Notes: generated from the letters alone by a model not told the origin. Counted from the stretch's first letter, positions 52,504 through 62,996 are shown. The stretch: DNA of 64,000 nt from Cohaesibacter marisflavi (GCF_900115225.1 NZ_FOVR01000006.1:124001-188000); one strand, 5' to 3'. Numbers and translations: made by a program.

Positions 52504-55041
52504 ATGACATTGCCTGACACCAACGCAAATGACCGGACAAGCGACAGGAAAAGAAAGCGCCATACAATAGAACTGAGCGCCTATGCCGAACGCAAAAGTC
52601 CCATTTCAAGAATTTTTAAGCTCTGGATCGGAGCCTATGCATTTGCGATCTGTGCAGCTCTCGTCATAGCCTTCGGAAAGCCAGCCCATTCGGCCCCTTC
52701 ACAAATATCTACCGTGCAGGACACCCCCACGGCGCAGCCACTGCTTCTCACCCCCGATGACATGCAATCGGGCGGCTTGTTGTTCAAGGCCAAGGAAGCG
52801 GGCAAATATATCGAGGCGCCGAAGGTGGCGACCGACATCAAGATCGATGTCACCGGACCGATCGCCCGCGCTGTGGTTACGCAGAAATTCCTCAACCCGA
52901 GCGACGCCTGGGTCGAGGGCATCTATGTTTTCCCCCTGCCAGACACCGCCGCCGTGGATGAATTGCGAATGAAAATCGGCGAGCGCATGATCGAAGGCCA
53001 GATCAAGCCCAAAGAAGAAGCCCGCCAGATTTACGAAACCGCCAAACAGCAAGGCAAGAAAGCCAGCCTGCTGGAGCAGCATCGCCCCAATCTCTTCACA
53101 AACGCTGTCGCCAATATAGGTCCGAGGGATTCCATTACCATCCAGATCGAGTATCAGCAGAGCATTCCGCGCAAGGATGAAGAATTCTCCCTGCGTGTGC
53201 CGCTGGTCGTCGCGCCGCGTTACAATCCCCTCGACAATCCCCTCGACAAGCCCCTCAAGCCCGTCATTGATCTCAAGCCCAACCAGTCCGACAATGCGAG
53301 CGGCTGGGGTACGACAGATCCGGTTCCTGATCGCGAGGCGATCACCGCCCCCGTGCTGGACCCGAAAACAGAGGGCAAGAGCAATCCTGTTACACTCAGC
53401 ATCAAGCTGAAGGCCGGTTTCCCTCTCGATAATGTCGTCAGCCACTATCATGATGTGGTGGTAAAGCCCGAAGGCAGCGACACCATGACCCTCTCGCTAA
53501 AGGGTGAAGCCGTACCAGCCGACAAGGACTTCCTGCTCACATGGAGTGGCAAGCCAAGTGAAACGCCCAATCTTGGCCTCTTTACCCAGACCCTCAAAGA
53601 CGACCCCAACCAGCGGCAGACCGGCGATGGGCAAAGCAAGGACGCCAGAGATGAAAATGAGGAAGAGGAAAGCCTGCTGGAAAGCGAAGCAGAACAGTAT
53701 CTGCTGGCCTATATCACTCCACCTTACAAACTGGCGACCGAGCTTAAGGTACCCCCACGCGAAGTGATTTTCGTCATCGACCAATCTGGCTCCATGGATG
53801 GCCCCTCCATCCGGCAGGCACGCGAGAGCCTGATCGAAGCGCTGGGCCAGCTCAAGCCGGAAGACACCTTCCAGATCATCCGTTTCAACAATGACATGGC
53901 GCAGCTCTTCCCTTCGCCCCAACCGGCAGATAAAGAGCATATTGCCACCGCGCGCTATTGGGTGGCAGCAATTGAAGCAAACGGCGGCACGGAAATGTTG
54001 CCCGCCATGCAGGCCGCCCTAAAGGATCAAAATCCCGATTCACCGACCCTGCGTCAGGTTATTTTCCTCACCGACGGTGCCATCGGCAACGAGCGCCAGC
54101 TGTTTGAAACCGTCAAATCCGGCATGGGCCGCTCTCGCATCTTCACGGTCGGCATCGGATCTGCCCCGAACAGCTTCTTCATGTCCCGCGCAGCAGAAGT
54201 CGGACGCGGCACCTTCACCCAGATCGGCAATATCACCGAAGTGAAGAGCAAGATGGCAGAGCTTTTCACCCAGCTCACCACGCCAGTCGCCACCGACCTC
54301 AGCATCACCTTTGCTAACGGCAAGGATATCGAGGCCTCTCCGAGTGCGTTGCCAGATCTCTATAAGGGAGAGCCGGTTGTGGTTGCCTTCAAGGGCAAAG
54401 ATCTGGGTCAGGAACTGACCCTTACAGGCCGTTTTGACAACCAGCCATGGTCTATGACTGTCGACATCACCAAGGCTGCCCCATCCGATGCAATCGATAA
54501 ATTGTGGGCCCGAGGCAAGATCCGCCAGTTGGAGAATGAACGCCTGCTTGCGACAGATCCGGCGTCTTTCGACAAGGGGATCGAAGCCCTCGGACTCACA
54601 CATCATCTGGTCACGCGCCTGACGAGCCTCGTCGCCGTCGACGTCACCCCATCACGCCCGCAAAATCAGACATTGGACAGCAAGAAGGTTCCACTGAATC
54701 TCCCCGATGGCTGGAAAATGGAAAGCGTGTTTGGTGAGAGTGCTCCGATGATGGACACCGGCATTGATGCTGCCATTGCCCCGGCACCTCAGGCAGGCAA
54801 CCGCACGGCCGGTCTGATGACGCTTGCTCCCGCCGCCATGAAGGCCATGAAAGTGGCTTCAGCCCCCCAGAGCGGCCCCGCTCAGGTTGCCCTTGCCCCG
54901 ACCGGCGGCAACCAGATTCTTCTCCCCAAGACCGCAACGCGGTCGGATCTTCTCATCCTCCTGGGTATCGCCCTGCTGACCCTGGCCGGTGTCCTGATGG
55001 CATGGATACAATGGCGGAAGATCCGACCGGAGTTGCGCTAG
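52504..55041 (+). CDS. Marine proteobacterial sortase target protein (VIT and VWA domains, LPKTA signal)
   Basis: An 845-residue protein. A long charged leader precedes a signal segment (WIGAYAFAICAALVIAF). A VIT domain (VVTQKFLNPSDAWVEGIYVF; KEEARQIYETAKQQGKKASL) and a von Willebrand A domain with MIDAS (FVIDQSGSMDG; LTDGAIGNE) follow. The end carries a sorting signal: LPKTA, a hydrophobic helix and a positive tail (WRKIRPELR). This domain set is the known single substrate of class-GN sortases in marine proteobacteria. The protein is expected at the cell envelope, perhaps in adhesion. A GTG 15 codons upstream is an alternative start. The sortase follows after 90 bases. Confidence 0.92.
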   Translation: MTLPDTNANDRTSDRKRKRHTIELSAYAERKSPISRIFKLWIGAYAFAICAALVIAFGKPAHSAPSQISTVQDTPTAQPLLLTPDDMQSGGLLFKAKEAGKYIEAPKVATDIKIDVTGPIARAVVTQKFLNPSDAWVEGIYVFPLPDTAAVDELRMKIGERMIEGQIKPKEEARQIYETAKQQGKKASLLEQHRPNLFTNAVANIGPRDSITIQIEYQQSIPRKDEEFSLRVPLVVAPRYNPLDNPLDKPLKPVIDLKPNQSDNASGWGTTDPVPDREAITAPVLDPKTEGKSNPVTLSIKLKAGFPLDNVVSHYHDVVVKPEGSDTMTLSLKGEAVPADKDFLLTWSGKPSETPNLGLFTQTLKDDPNQRQTGDGQSKDARDENEEEESLLESEAEQYLLAYITPPYKLATELKVPPREVIFVIDQSGSMDGPSIRQARESLIEALGQLKPEDTFQIIRFNNDMAQLFPSPQPADKEHIATARYWVAAIEANGGTEMLPAMQAALKDQNPDSPTLRQVIFLTDGAIGNERQLFETVKSGMGRSRIFTVGIGSAPNSFFMSRAAEVGRGTFTQIGNITEVKSKMAELFTQLTTPVATDLSITFANGKDIEASPSALPDLYKGEPVVVAFKGKDLGQELTLTGRFDNQPWSMTVDITKAAPSDAIDKLWARGKIRQLENERLLATDPASFDKGIEALGLTHHLVTRLTSLVAVDVTPSRPQNQTLDSKKVPLNLPDGWKMESVFGESAPMMDTGIDAAIAPAPQAGNRTAGLMTLAPAAMKAMKVASAPQSGPAQVALAPTGGNQILLPKTATRSDLLILLGIALLTLAGVLMAWIQWRKIRPELR

Positions 55042-55131
55042 GTCTGTCCTTAGAGTAGCAGCCTGCGCGTGGGCTTCGGTCCACGCGCCTTTTTCTCACA
55101 TTCTCAAAAAAACGCACACACCAAGGACAGT

Positions 55132-55746
55132 ATGGAAAAACCAGCCCCCAGCCCCACGCAGTTTAAAATAGGCGCAGTCAGCGCCATGGCTCTTGGACTG
55201 CTGGGGCTGGGGTTACTCATTTGGGGAAGCTGGATCCCCGTCAAGGCCGAACTCGCTCAATATCTGCTGGAGAGGGCGTGGCAGCAGAGCAAGAGCGATG
55301 GCGCGCCCCACAAGGCATGGCCATGGGCAGACAGCTGGCCAGTTGCCAAACTGACCATCCCGGACCTTGATTTTGAAGCGATCATTCTCAAGGAATCCGG
55401 CGGCGAAGGCCTCGCCTTCGGTCCGGTTCTGCTAGATCAGTCCGCCCCGCTGGGCCAACGGGGAACGAGCGTCATTTCGGCGCACAGAGATACCCATTTC
55501 AAGGCTCTTGCCAATTTGCAAGTTGGCATGCAGGTGTCGCTGGAGCCAATGCACGGCCCGACTTTGCATTACACCATCGATGCCAGCCGCATCGCCCGCT
55601 GGGATCAATCCGGCCTTGTCAGGAATACGCTGAGTTCTTCACTCGTCCTCTCTTCCTGCTGGCCATTTGATGGCCTTACCAGCGGCCCCTTGCGCTTCAT
55701 CGCCGAGGCCACGCCAGACCGTAAAACAGCTCAGTTGATCCGCTAA
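55132..55746 (+). CDS. Class-GN sortase
   Basis: A 204-residue transpeptidase. An amino-terminal membrane anchor (VSAMALGLLGLGLLIWGSWI) precedes the catalytic domain. Catalytic His lies in VISAHRDTHF, the nucleophile Cys in LVLSSCWPFDG and Arg in GPLRFIAEA. It cuts the LPKTA signal of the preceding protein and joins it to an unknown acceptor, since Gram-negative peptidoglycan linkage has not been shown for this class. The two genes form one unit. AAGGACAG precedes the ATG. Confidence 0.92.
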   Translation: MEKPAPSPTQFKIGAVSAMALGLLGLGLLIWGSWIPVKAELAQYLLERAWQQSKSDGAPHKAWPWADSWPVAKLTIPDLDFEAIILKESGGEGLAFGPVLLDQSAPLGQRGTSVISAHRDTHFKALANLQVGMQVSLEPMHGPTLHYTIDASRIARWDQSGLVRNTLSSSLVLSSCWPFDGLTSGPLRFIAEATPDRKTAQLIR

Positions 55747-55916
55747 AACGCAGCAGTTTGAACGGGCGGCAGCATGCCAAGCCAATCCATCAAAATTCTT
55801 GCTTGATTGATGAATAGAATTCGGTTGCAGTGGTGAGACTCTTGCCTTAGAAATCGGTCATTCTTGCTGGCGCCACGCCCGCATTTCCCCCTCCTCACAC
55901 TGGAAAGCTGCAATCA

Positions 55917-56855
55917 ATGCCAAGAATGACCGCCAACCTGTTGTTGCTGACCGCTGCCATCGTTTGGGGTGCGGCCTTTGTCGCCCAGTCCACTGCGATG
56001 GAGTCCATCGGTCCGATGAACTTCACAGGCGTGCGCTTCCTTCTTGCGACCTTGGCTGTAGCACCCTTTGCCTATTTCGAACGGCGTAGGGTGAGCAATC
56101 CGATCCCTCTGCCGGTGATCGGCAAGGGCATTCTGGTGGGCGTTGTATTCTTTTCTGGCATGGCGTTCCAGCAATTCGGCTTTGCCACGACATCGGTCAC
56201 CAACGCAGGCTTTCTCACAGCTCTCTATGTTCCCCTGACACCGGTCATCGGTGTTCTGATTTTCCGCAGTTGGCCAACCCCGATCATCTGGCCGATTGTA
56301 GCCATCTCTGTGCTTGGTGCCTATTTGCTGGCAGGCAGTCTGGAAACCATGAAAGAGGGCGACATTCTTATGCTGTTCAGCGCTCTGTCATGGGCGTTGC
56401 AGATCATCTTCGTGGGACGCATGGTCAGCAAATATGGCAACCCGTTGGCTTTTGCCTTCCTGCAGTTTGCCACCGCTGGCGTACTCGGCTTCCTTGGTGG
56501 ATTGCCTTTTGAGACAATGGACCTGTCCAGCCTTCAGGGCGCCTGGTTCCAGATCATCTATACCGGCGTTTTCTCCGGTGCCCTTGCTTTCGGTCTGCAA
56601 GCCATCGGGCAGCGCTACACGCCGCCTGCGGACGCCGCAATCATCCTGTCCGGCGAGAGTGTATTTGCCGCCATCTTCGGCGCTCTGTTGTTGAGCGAAC
56701 GCCTGACGTCAACCCAGTATCTGGGCTGCTTCCTGATCTTCTCCTGCATTCTGCTGGTCGAGCTTTTGCCGCAGATCCAGAAGCGCCTGCGTCGCGCAAA
56801 AAAGAAAACCGAAGCCACGGACACAACAGAAGCCTCAGCCGACATTCCGGCCTGA
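55917..56855 (+). CDS. DMT family transporter (EamA domains)
   Basis: A 312-residue inner-membrane protein of about ten helices. Two EamA repeats are visible (LLLTAAIVWGAAFVAQSTAM; FTGVRFLLATLAVAP; and later MLFSALSWALQIIFVGRMVS; AAIILSGESVFAAIFGALLL). The second repeat ends with LGCFLIFSCILLVELLPQIQ and a charged tail. Such carriers export metabolites or amino acids; the substrate is not predictable. It follows the sortase by 170 bases. Confidence 0.92.
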   Translation: MPRMTANLLLLTAAIVWGAAFVAQSTAMESIGPMNFTGVRFLLATLAVAPFAYFERRRVSNPIPLPVIGKGILVGVVFFSGMAFQQFGFATTSVTNAGFLTALYVPLTPVIGVLIFRSWPTPIIWPIVAISVLGAYLLAGSLETMKEGDILMLFSALSWALQIIFVGRMVSKYGNPLAFAFLQFATAGVLGFLGGLPFETMDLSSLQGAWFQIIYTGVFSGALAFGLQAIGQRYTPPADAAIILSGESVFAAIFGALLLSERLTSTQYLGCFLIFSCILLVELLPQIQKRLRRAKKKTEATDTTEASADIPA

Positions 56856-56899
56856 CGCAAATCGCTCAATCAAAGCAAACAAGAGACAGACAACAAAAA

Positions 56900-56925
56900 G
56901 ACCGCTGCTCAAAAGAACAGCGGCC
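56900..56925 (-). terminator. Terminator after sulfide:quinone oxidoreductase gene
   Basis: CCGCTG (56902-56907) pairs with CAGCGG (56918-56923). On the minus strand the stem is followed by CTTTTTG. It lies about 40 bases past the stop. Confidence 0.8.
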
Positions 56926-56964
56926 AAGGATGCCTTCCACACGGGAAACCAGGAGGTTGGTTAC

Positions 56965-58236
56965 TCAGTTCTTGATCTTGGCGATGTCCAGCAGACTCAA
57001 AACGGCCTTTTCATAATATGGCTCGGTCTCGCCCTTACGGATTTTGCGCAGGAAATATTTCTCAAAGGCGATCTTGGCCAGATGCACCCATTTACCCTGC
57101 CCTGAATAGTTGGTGTTGCGCGGCGGAATCTGCGGCATGGCCACAAAGGCCAGCCCTGAATCGCCAAAGTCGGCAAGACAGATCGCGTTCCAGGTCGCTT
57201 CATGGGTCGGCTCTTTATCCGCCAGAATTTCACCCAGATTCTTGGCCGATGCCGTGACCATAGATTCGATCATGTAACCGGTTTTCGGCACACCCACCGG
57301 CACCGGGGTCGCCTCATAAGGCGGAATGGCGATGCAAACGCCGATGCCGAAAATATTGGGATATTTCGGATTGCGCTGATGTTTGTCGACAATGACAAAG
57401 CCGCGCGGATTGACCAGCCCTTCGATACCTCGCAGCGCTGGAATACCGCGGAAAGCTGGCAGCATCATGGAATGCTTGAAGGGCAACTCATGCTTTTTCT
57501 TCTCGTTCCCGTCAGCGTCAACCTCGGTGACATACATCATGCCTTCTTCGATCTTGTCGACCTTGGCATTGGTGATCCATTTCACGGTCCGGTCGCGCAT
57601 GGCCGATTCCAGCATGCCCTTGGTGTCACCCACGCCGCCAAGGCCCAGGTGGCCCACATAAGGCTCCGAGGTCACAAAAGTCATGGGCACCTTGTCACGG
57701 ATTTTGCGCTTGCGCAGATCGGTGTCGAAAATCATGGCTGTTTCATAGGCGGGGCCATAGCAGGATGCCCCCTGCACGGCACCCACCACAATCGGGCCAG
57801 GATCAGCACAGAAGGCTTCCCATTTCTCATGCCCTGCGGTCGCGTGGTCAACATCGCAAACAGAAATGGTGTTGCCCTCTGGGCCCAAGCCCTCGATCTC
57901 GTCAAAGGCAAGCTCAGGACCCGTTGCGATCACCAGATAATCATAGGAAACCGATGAGCCATCTTCCAGACCGACAGTGTTATTCTCAGGATCAAGGCTC
58001 GTGGCGGCGGAGCAGATGAAGTCCACCTTATTCTTTGGCAAAACCGTTGCCAGATCGAGTGTGATGTCCTTCTTCTTGCGCCATCCCACGGCGACCCATG
58101 GATTGGATGGTGTGAACTGGAAAAACGGCTTGTTTGAAATCACGGTCACCTTACCAGCCTTCGACAGTTGCTGGCGGATCTCATAAGCTGCTGAAAGGCC
58201 GCCCAGGCCTCCTCCCAAAACCACTACATGCGTCAT
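56965..58236 (-). CDS. sqr: Sulfide:quinone oxidoreductase-type flavoprotein
   Basis: A 423-residue FAD protein. The Rossmann motif VVVLGGGLGGLSAAYEIRQQ starts it and FQFTPSNPWVAVGWRKKKDI follows. Diagnostic SQR segments are QGASCYGPAYE (redox Cys about residue 161), EPYVGHLGLGGVGDTKGML, NPKYPNIFGIGVCIAIPPYE and PVPVGVPKTGYMIESM. It would oxidise sulfide to sulfane sulfur and reduce quinone at the inner membrane. Which Cys forms the second redox partner (SVCD or GVCI) cannot be fixed by eye. GGGAGAG precedes the ATG. It is divergent from uvrB. Confidence 0.85.
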   Translation of the reverse strand: MTHVVVLGGGLGGLSAAYEIRQQLSKAGKVTVISNKPFFQFTPSNPWVAVGWRKKKDITLDLATVLPKNKVDFICSAATSLDPENNTVGLEDGSSVSYDYLVIATGPELAFDEIEGLGPEGNTISVCDVDHATAGHEKWEAFCADPGPIVVGAVQGASCYGPAYETAMIFDTDLRKRKIRDKVPMTFVTSEPYVGHLGLGGVGDTKGMLESAMRDRTVKWITNAKVDKIEEGMMYVTEVDADGNEKKKHELPFKHSMMLPAFRGIPALRGIEGLVNPRGFVIVDKHQRNPKYPNIFGIGVCIAIPPYEATPVPVGVPKTGYMIESMVTASAKNLGEILADKEPTHEATWNAICLADFGDSGLAFVAMPQIPPRNTNYSGQGKWVHLAKIAFEKYFLRKIRKGETEPYYEKAVLSLLDIAKIKN

Positions 58237-58472
58237 ATTCTCTCCCTTTCAGCACCCTTCCCCCCGGAATGAGGCGCTCCTCGCAATCAATTGCATCCCT
58301 TTTATTTTAGTTATTTCGAATATTAGGACTATTTAATACAAAGAGAAATAATCAATTCGGCTGATGTGCTTTGGAGGGACAAAAGGGCCATCGGAAAAAT
58401 TTTGCCAAGCCCCCTTCATATTCTCGCTTTGTTCCCTTACATTGTGCTTAAACAGCTCCGAGAGGTAAGCAC

Positions 58473-61163
58473 ATGGCGTCCAAGAAACAGGAAGAGGCTG
58501 ATAAGCAAAGTGGGTTGGGCGAAGCGCCTCAAGCCTCCTTTGAAGGAGCCCCGCTTTCTGACTCGATTGCAGACTGGGCTGACGAAATCGCTCAGGCCGC
58601 CAATCTGGATGCCAAGCCCAAACCAGCACCGAAGCCTAAGAGCGCCAGCAAAAAGCCCGCTGCCAAGCGCAGCAAGAAAGCTGACGACCAGAAGGCCTCC
58701 GCCCGAGACCGCGCTGCCGGCGGGCTGAATCCGGTTGCCGGTCTAGACATCTCGCTCGAGAAAGCTGAAGAGCTGGAACGTGTCACCAAGGAGCGCAAGA
58801 AGGCCCAGAAGAAAAAGGGCAAGAATGACGACCGCTCGGGCGTCACAGAGACCGTGCGCGCGCTGGAATCCCTCATCGAGCATGGCCGACCGGAATTCAT
58901 GGATTCTGAACCATGGCGCCCTCACCGTCCGGATCGTCCGGAAAAATCGGAAGGCGGCGTTTCCTTCGAGTTGAAAACCGAATATGAACCGGCGGGCGAC
59001 CAGCCAACTGCAATTGCCGATCTGCTGGAAGGCATCGGTGATGGCGAAGCAACGCAGGTTTTGCTCGGCGTTACCGGTTCGGGCAAGACCTTCACCATGG
59101 CGCAGGTGATCGCCCAGACCAACCGCCCTGCTCTGATCCTTGCGCCCAACAAGACCCTTGCAGCCCAGCTCTATGGAGAGTTCAAGAGCTTCTTCCCCAA
59201 CAACGCGGTGGAATATTTCGTTTCCTACTACGATTATTACCAGCCGGAAGCCTATGTGCCGCGCACCGACACCTTCATCGAGAAAGAAAGCACGGTCAAC
59301 GAACAGATCGACCGTATGCGCCACTCGGCGACCCGCGCCGTGCTCGAGCGCGACGACGTGATCATCATCGCCTCGGTCTCCTGTATCTACGGTATCGGCT
59401 CGGTGGAAACCTACACCGAAATGAGCTTCAAGATCGAGACCGGCGACGAGATCGACCAGAGCCAGCTGATGGCCGATCTGGTGGCGCTGCAATATAAGCG
59501 CAACGACATGGATTTCCATCGCGGCTCATTCCGGGTGAATGGCGATGTGGTCGAGATTTTCCCGGCCCACTATGAAGACCGTGCCTGGCGCATTTCCTTC
59601 TTCGGTGACGAGGTTGAGGAAATCAAGGAATTCGACCCGCTGACCGGTCAGAAAATGGGCGAGCTTGAGATGATCAAGCTCTACGCCAACTCGCACTATG
59701 TGACCCCGCGCCCGACGCTTAATCAGGCGATCAAGAGCATCAAAAAGGAGCTCAACGAGCGCCTTGCCGAGCTGGAAGCCCATGGCCGCCTACTAGAAGC
59801 CCAGCGTCTTGAGCAGCGCACCCGCTTTGATCTGGAAATGATGGAAGCAACCGGCGCCTGTCAGGGCATCGAGAACTATTCACGCTATCTCACAGGCCGC
59901 CTGCCCGGAGAGCCACCGCCAACCCTGTTTGAATATCTGCCCGACAACGCGCTCATCTTTGTCGATGAGAGCCACGTGACCATCGGCCAGCTCGGCGCCA
60001 TGTATCGCGGCGACTTCCGCCGCAAGGCAACGCTGGCCGAATATGGCTTCCGCCTGCCAAGCTGCATGGACAACCGTCCCTTGCGCTTTGAGGAATGGGA
60101 CGCCATGCGTCCACAGACTGTGGCGGTTTCCGCAACGCCGGGCAACTGGGAAATGGAAGAAGCCGGTGGCGTCTTTGCCGAACAGGTCATTCGCCCCACC
60201 GGCCTGACCGATCCGATCATCGAAATCCGCCCCGCAAAGACGCAGGTTGACGATCTGCTCGGCGAGGTCAAGGAAAAGGCGGCGCAGGGCTACCGAACGT
60301 TGGTGACGACCCTCACAAAGCGCATGGCTGAGGATCTTACCGAATATCTGCATGAGCAGGGCGTGCGCGTGCGCTACATGCATTCCGACGTCGACACCAT
60401 CGAGCGCATCGAAATCATTCGCGATTTGCGCCTTGGGGCCTTCGACGTGCTCGTGGGCATCAACCTGCTGCGCGAGGGTCTCGACATTCCCGAATGTGCC
60501 CTCGTCGCTATTCTGGACGCCGACAAGGAAGGCTTCCTCAGATCGGAAACCTCGCTCATCCAGACCATCGGCCGTGCCGCTCGTAACGCCGACGGCAAAG
60601 TCATTCTCTATGCGGACAAGATGACCGGGTCCATGGACCGCGCCATCTCCGAGACCAATCGCCGTCGTGAAAAGCAGCTTGCCTACAACGAAGAGCATGG
60701 CATCACGCCGCAGACGGTCAAGAAGAATATCGGCGACATTCTCGGATCGGTCTATGAAAGCGATCATGTCACCGTCGACAAAGGCCTGGCCGAAGAAACA
60801 GAGGCTGGCATCGGGCACAATCTGGAAGCCCATATCGAGGATCTGGAAAGCCGCATGAAGGACGCCGCTGCCAACCTCGAATTCGAGGAAGCCGCTCGTT
60901 TGCGAGACGAAGTCAAGCGCCTGCGCGAAACCGAGCTGGCCATTGCCGATGACCCATTGGCTCGCCAGTCGGCAGTCGACGGGAAGACCGGTGGCTATCG
61001 CGGCGAACGCAAATATGGCACCTCGGCGAATATGCCGAAATCAGGCTCCAGCAAAGGAAGCCGTATCCAGCAGCCCGATCTGGACGATATGGGCCCAGGC
61101 ACAGACATGCCCCGTCCCAAAGGCGCCAGCAAGGCTCCGCGCCCCAAGCGCCCAAAGAGCTGA
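58473..61163 (+). CDS. uvrB: UvrABC system protein B
   Basis: An 896-residue excision-repair helicase. Residues about 1-155 are an Ala/Lys-rich, disordered extension ([35 protein letters not shown]) absent from E. coli UvrB (673 residues). The core starts near [11 protein letters not shown], with Walker A GVTGSGKT, the beta-hairpin [20 protein letters not shown] and helicase motifs [20 protein letters not shown] and [10 protein letters not shown]. The carboxyl UVR domain is [20 protein letters not shown]. Extended UvrB forms occur in related alphaproteobacteria as I recall. Confidence 0.97.
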   Translation: MASKKQEEADKQSGLGEAPQASFEGAPLSDSIADWADEIAQAANLDAKPKPAPKPKSASKKPAAKRSKKADDQKASARDRAAGGLNPVAGLDISLEKAEELERVTKERKKAQKKKGKNDDRSGVTETVRALESLIEHGRPEFMDSEPWRPHRPDRPEKSEGGVSFELKTEYEPAGDQPTAIADLLEGIGDGEATQVLLGVTGSGKTFTMAQVIAQTNRPALILAPNKTLAAQLYGEFKSFFPNNAVEYFVSYYDYYQPEAYVPRTDTFIEKESTVNEQIDRMRHSATRAVLERDDVIIIASVSCIYGIGSVETYTEMSFKIETGDEIDQSQLMADLVALQYKRNDMDFHRGSFRVNGDVVEIFPAHYEDRAWRISFFGDEVEEIKEFDPLTGQKMGELEMIKLYANSHYVTPRPTLNQAIKSIKKELNERLAELEAHGRLLEAQRLEQRTRFDLEMMEATGACQGIENYSRYLTGRLPGEPPPTLFEYLPDNALIFVDESHVTIGQLGAMYRGDFRRKATLAEYGFRLPSCMDNRPLRFEEWDAMRPQTVAVSATPGNWEMEEAGGVFAEQVIRPTGLTDPIIEIRPAKTQVDDLLGEVKEKAAQGYRTLVTTLTKRMAEDLTEYLHEQGVRVRYMHSDVDTIERIEIIRDLRLGAFDVLVGINLLREGLDIPECALVAILDADKEGFLRSETSLIQTIGRAARNADGKVILYADKMTGSMDRAISETNRRREKQLAYNEEHGITPQTVKKNIGDILGSVYESDHVTVDKGLAEETEAGIGHNLEAHIEDLESRMKDAAANLEFEEAARLRDEVKRLRETELAIADDPLARQSAVDGKTGGYRGERKYGTSANMPKSGSSKGSRIQQPDLDDMGPGTDMPRPKGASKAPRPKRPKS

Positions 61164-61193
61164 CCCGTAATCGGCAGATAAATAGTCAAAAGA

Positions 61194-61227
61194 AAAGGCC
61201 CCGCTTCACTCTGAAAGCGGGGCCTTT
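61194..61227. terminator. uvrB terminator, bidirectional
   Basis: AAAGGCCCCGCTT (61194-61206) pairs perfectly with AAGCGGGGCCTTT (61215-61227) between the convergent uvrB and C4-dicarboxylate transporter genes. Confidence 0.85.
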
Positions 61228-61260
61228 CTCATTCATCGCGTCACCCAAACGAGGCGTCCA

Positions 61261-62589
61261 TCAGCCAATCACAATCTCGGCCAGCAGGAAGCCAACGACC
61301 GAACCGGTAACCACGGCAATCAAGCCAACTGCCATGAAGGAGTGGTTGAAGTACCATTTTCCGATCTTCGTTGTACCGGACACATCGAAGTTGACGGTGG
61401 CAATGTCGGATGGATAGTTCGGGATGAAGAAATAGCCATAAACTGCAGGCATCAACCCGATCAGCAGCGCAGGCTCCAAGCCTAGCCCCAGACCAACCGG
61501 CAACATCATGCGCGCCGTCACGGCCTGAGAGTTCACCACAACAGACACGATGAACAGCGCCAGTGCGAAGGTCCACGGATATTGGGTCACCATATCAACG
61601 ATACCAGCCTGGAACTGCGGCATGGCATATTTGAAATAGGTGTCCGACATCCAAGCAATACCGAAAATGGCAATCGCGGCAACCATGCCCGACTTGAACA
61701 CGACCCCGTCAGGCACCGTGCGCGGATGCGTCTTTGTGGCCAACATGATGATACCGCCAAAGCACAGCATCATCATCTGGATGACAACGGACATGCTGAT
61801 CGGCTTCTCAGCTCCGGCGACAGTTCTCACCTCGGGCACCATGGCGATGAAGACAATCGTCAGAATGGCGAGGACAAACAGAAGCACGGCGTTGCGTGCG
61901 GAAGTTGGCAGAGCCTCGTTGAGAGAGGTCGCCGTGGTAGATTTGATCCGTTCCGCCCACGCTGGATCCTGCAGACGTCGCTGATATTCCGGATCTTCAT
62001 TCAGTTCCTTGCCGCGACGCATGCTATAAAGCGCCATGGCAAGCGTCCCGCACAAGGTGGCTGGAACGGTAACCATCAGAATGGAAAGCAGCGTGATATC
62101 AGGATTGATATCTGACAACTGTGCCAGGTAATAGACGACCGCAGCAGAGATCGGCGAGGCTGTAATACCAACCTGAGAAGCAACCGACGCGGCTGCCATG
62201 GGGCGTTCCGGGCGGATACCATTTTTCAGAGCTACGTCACCGATAATCGGCATGATGGAATAAACCGCATGGCCCGTGCCCAACATGAAGGTCATGGTGT
62301 AGGTTACAAACGGAGCGATCAGCGTAACGCGCTTCGGGTTAGAGCGAAGCATGCGCTCGGCGACCTGCAGCATGTATTTCAAGCCACCGGCGGCTTCCAG
62401 GATAGAGGCACAGGTCACCACTGCCAGGATGATCAACATGACGGTGATGGGTGGAGACGTTGGCGGCATCTGAAAGATGAAGACTTCGATGACCAGGCCA
62501 ATGCCGGACACCACGCCCAGACCGATCCCGCCAAAACGGGAGCCGATATAGAGCATGACCAGCAAAAACAGGAATTCAAGATAAAGCAT
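61261..62589 (-). CDS. dcuA: Anaerobic C4-dicarboxylate transporter, DcuA family
   Basis: A 442-residue membrane protein. The start LYLEFLFLLVMLYIGSRFGG, the segments FVTYTMTFMLGTGHAVYSIM, RPMAAASVASQVGITASPIS and PAVYGYFFIPNYPSDIATVN are those of DcuA/DcuB. About ten membrane helices fit the family. Dcu carriers exchange fumarate, malate or aspartate for succinate during fumarate respiration, mostly without oxygen. No dcuB, fumarase or sensor gene is near. Family is clear; A versus B assignment is from resemblance. Confidence 0.92.
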   Translation of the reverse strand: MLYLEFLFLLVMLYIGSRFGGIGLGVVSGIGLVIEVFIFQMPPTSPPITVMLIILAVVTCASILEAAGGLKYMLQVAERMLRSNPKRVTLIAPFVTYTMTFMLGTGHAVYSIMPIIGDVALKNGIRPERPMAAASVASQVGITASPISAAVVYYLAQLSDINPDITLLSILMVTVPATLCGTLAMALYSMRRGKELNEDPEYQRRLQDPAWAERIKSTTATSLNEALPTSARNAVLLFVLAILTIVFIAMVPEVRTVAGAEKPISMSVVIQMMMLCFGGIIMLATKTHPRTVPDGVVFKSGMVAAIAIFGIAWMSDTYFKYAMPQFQAGIVDMVTQYPWTFALALFIVSVVVNSQAVTARMMLPVGLGLGLEPALLIGLMPAVYGYFFIPNYPSDIATVNFDVSGTTKIGKWYFNHSFMAVGLIAVVTGSVVGFLLAEIVIG

Positions 62590-62996
62590 CTGACGGGGTC
62601 CTTTCGGCGGCCAAATCAGGCATAGATTTCGCTGGCGATCCGCTATAAACGACTAACTTGCAACCATGCCAGCGCGTGAGACAAATGAGAATCTCAAGCG
62701 ATCTCTGCAATTTTCATTTCATGTTTGCGTCGCATTAAGCGGAGATACGAGAATTTTACCAGCCGGTCTTTTACGTACATAGAAAGACTATCCACGATTA
62801 TCATACGCATCGTCATTTTTTACAAGACATACGCTGAATAATGTAGCAAATCTGCAACAGTTCCGCCTTTTTCTGCTCTCAGGGCGTCCAAATCACGCAT
62901 CGATTGAAAATGGCCATGTTTCGATCACACTCCCGCCCATAAGACAGATGACAAGGAGCCTCAAACGCGAGACCGACCAAGCGCAACAAACAAAGA
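62590..62996. other. Divergent intergenic region
   Basis: 407 bases between the leftward Dcu gene and the RlpA-like gene. I see no gene. It is AT-rich between 62,700 and 62,860 and presumably contains both promoters. No clear regulator box was found. Confidence 0.35.

Noticed and set aside
53224-53272. Short tandem repeat in the VIT/VWA gene (NPLDNPLDKPLKP)
   Set aside because: Only two to three imperfect 12-base units in a Pro-rich loop; probably a local slippage expansion without wider meaning.
58430-58472. SOS (LexA) box upstream of uvrB
   Set aside because: GTTC-N7 is present in GTTCCCTTACATTGT, but the second half-site does not match GTTC, so the alphaproteobacterial SOS motif is not met.
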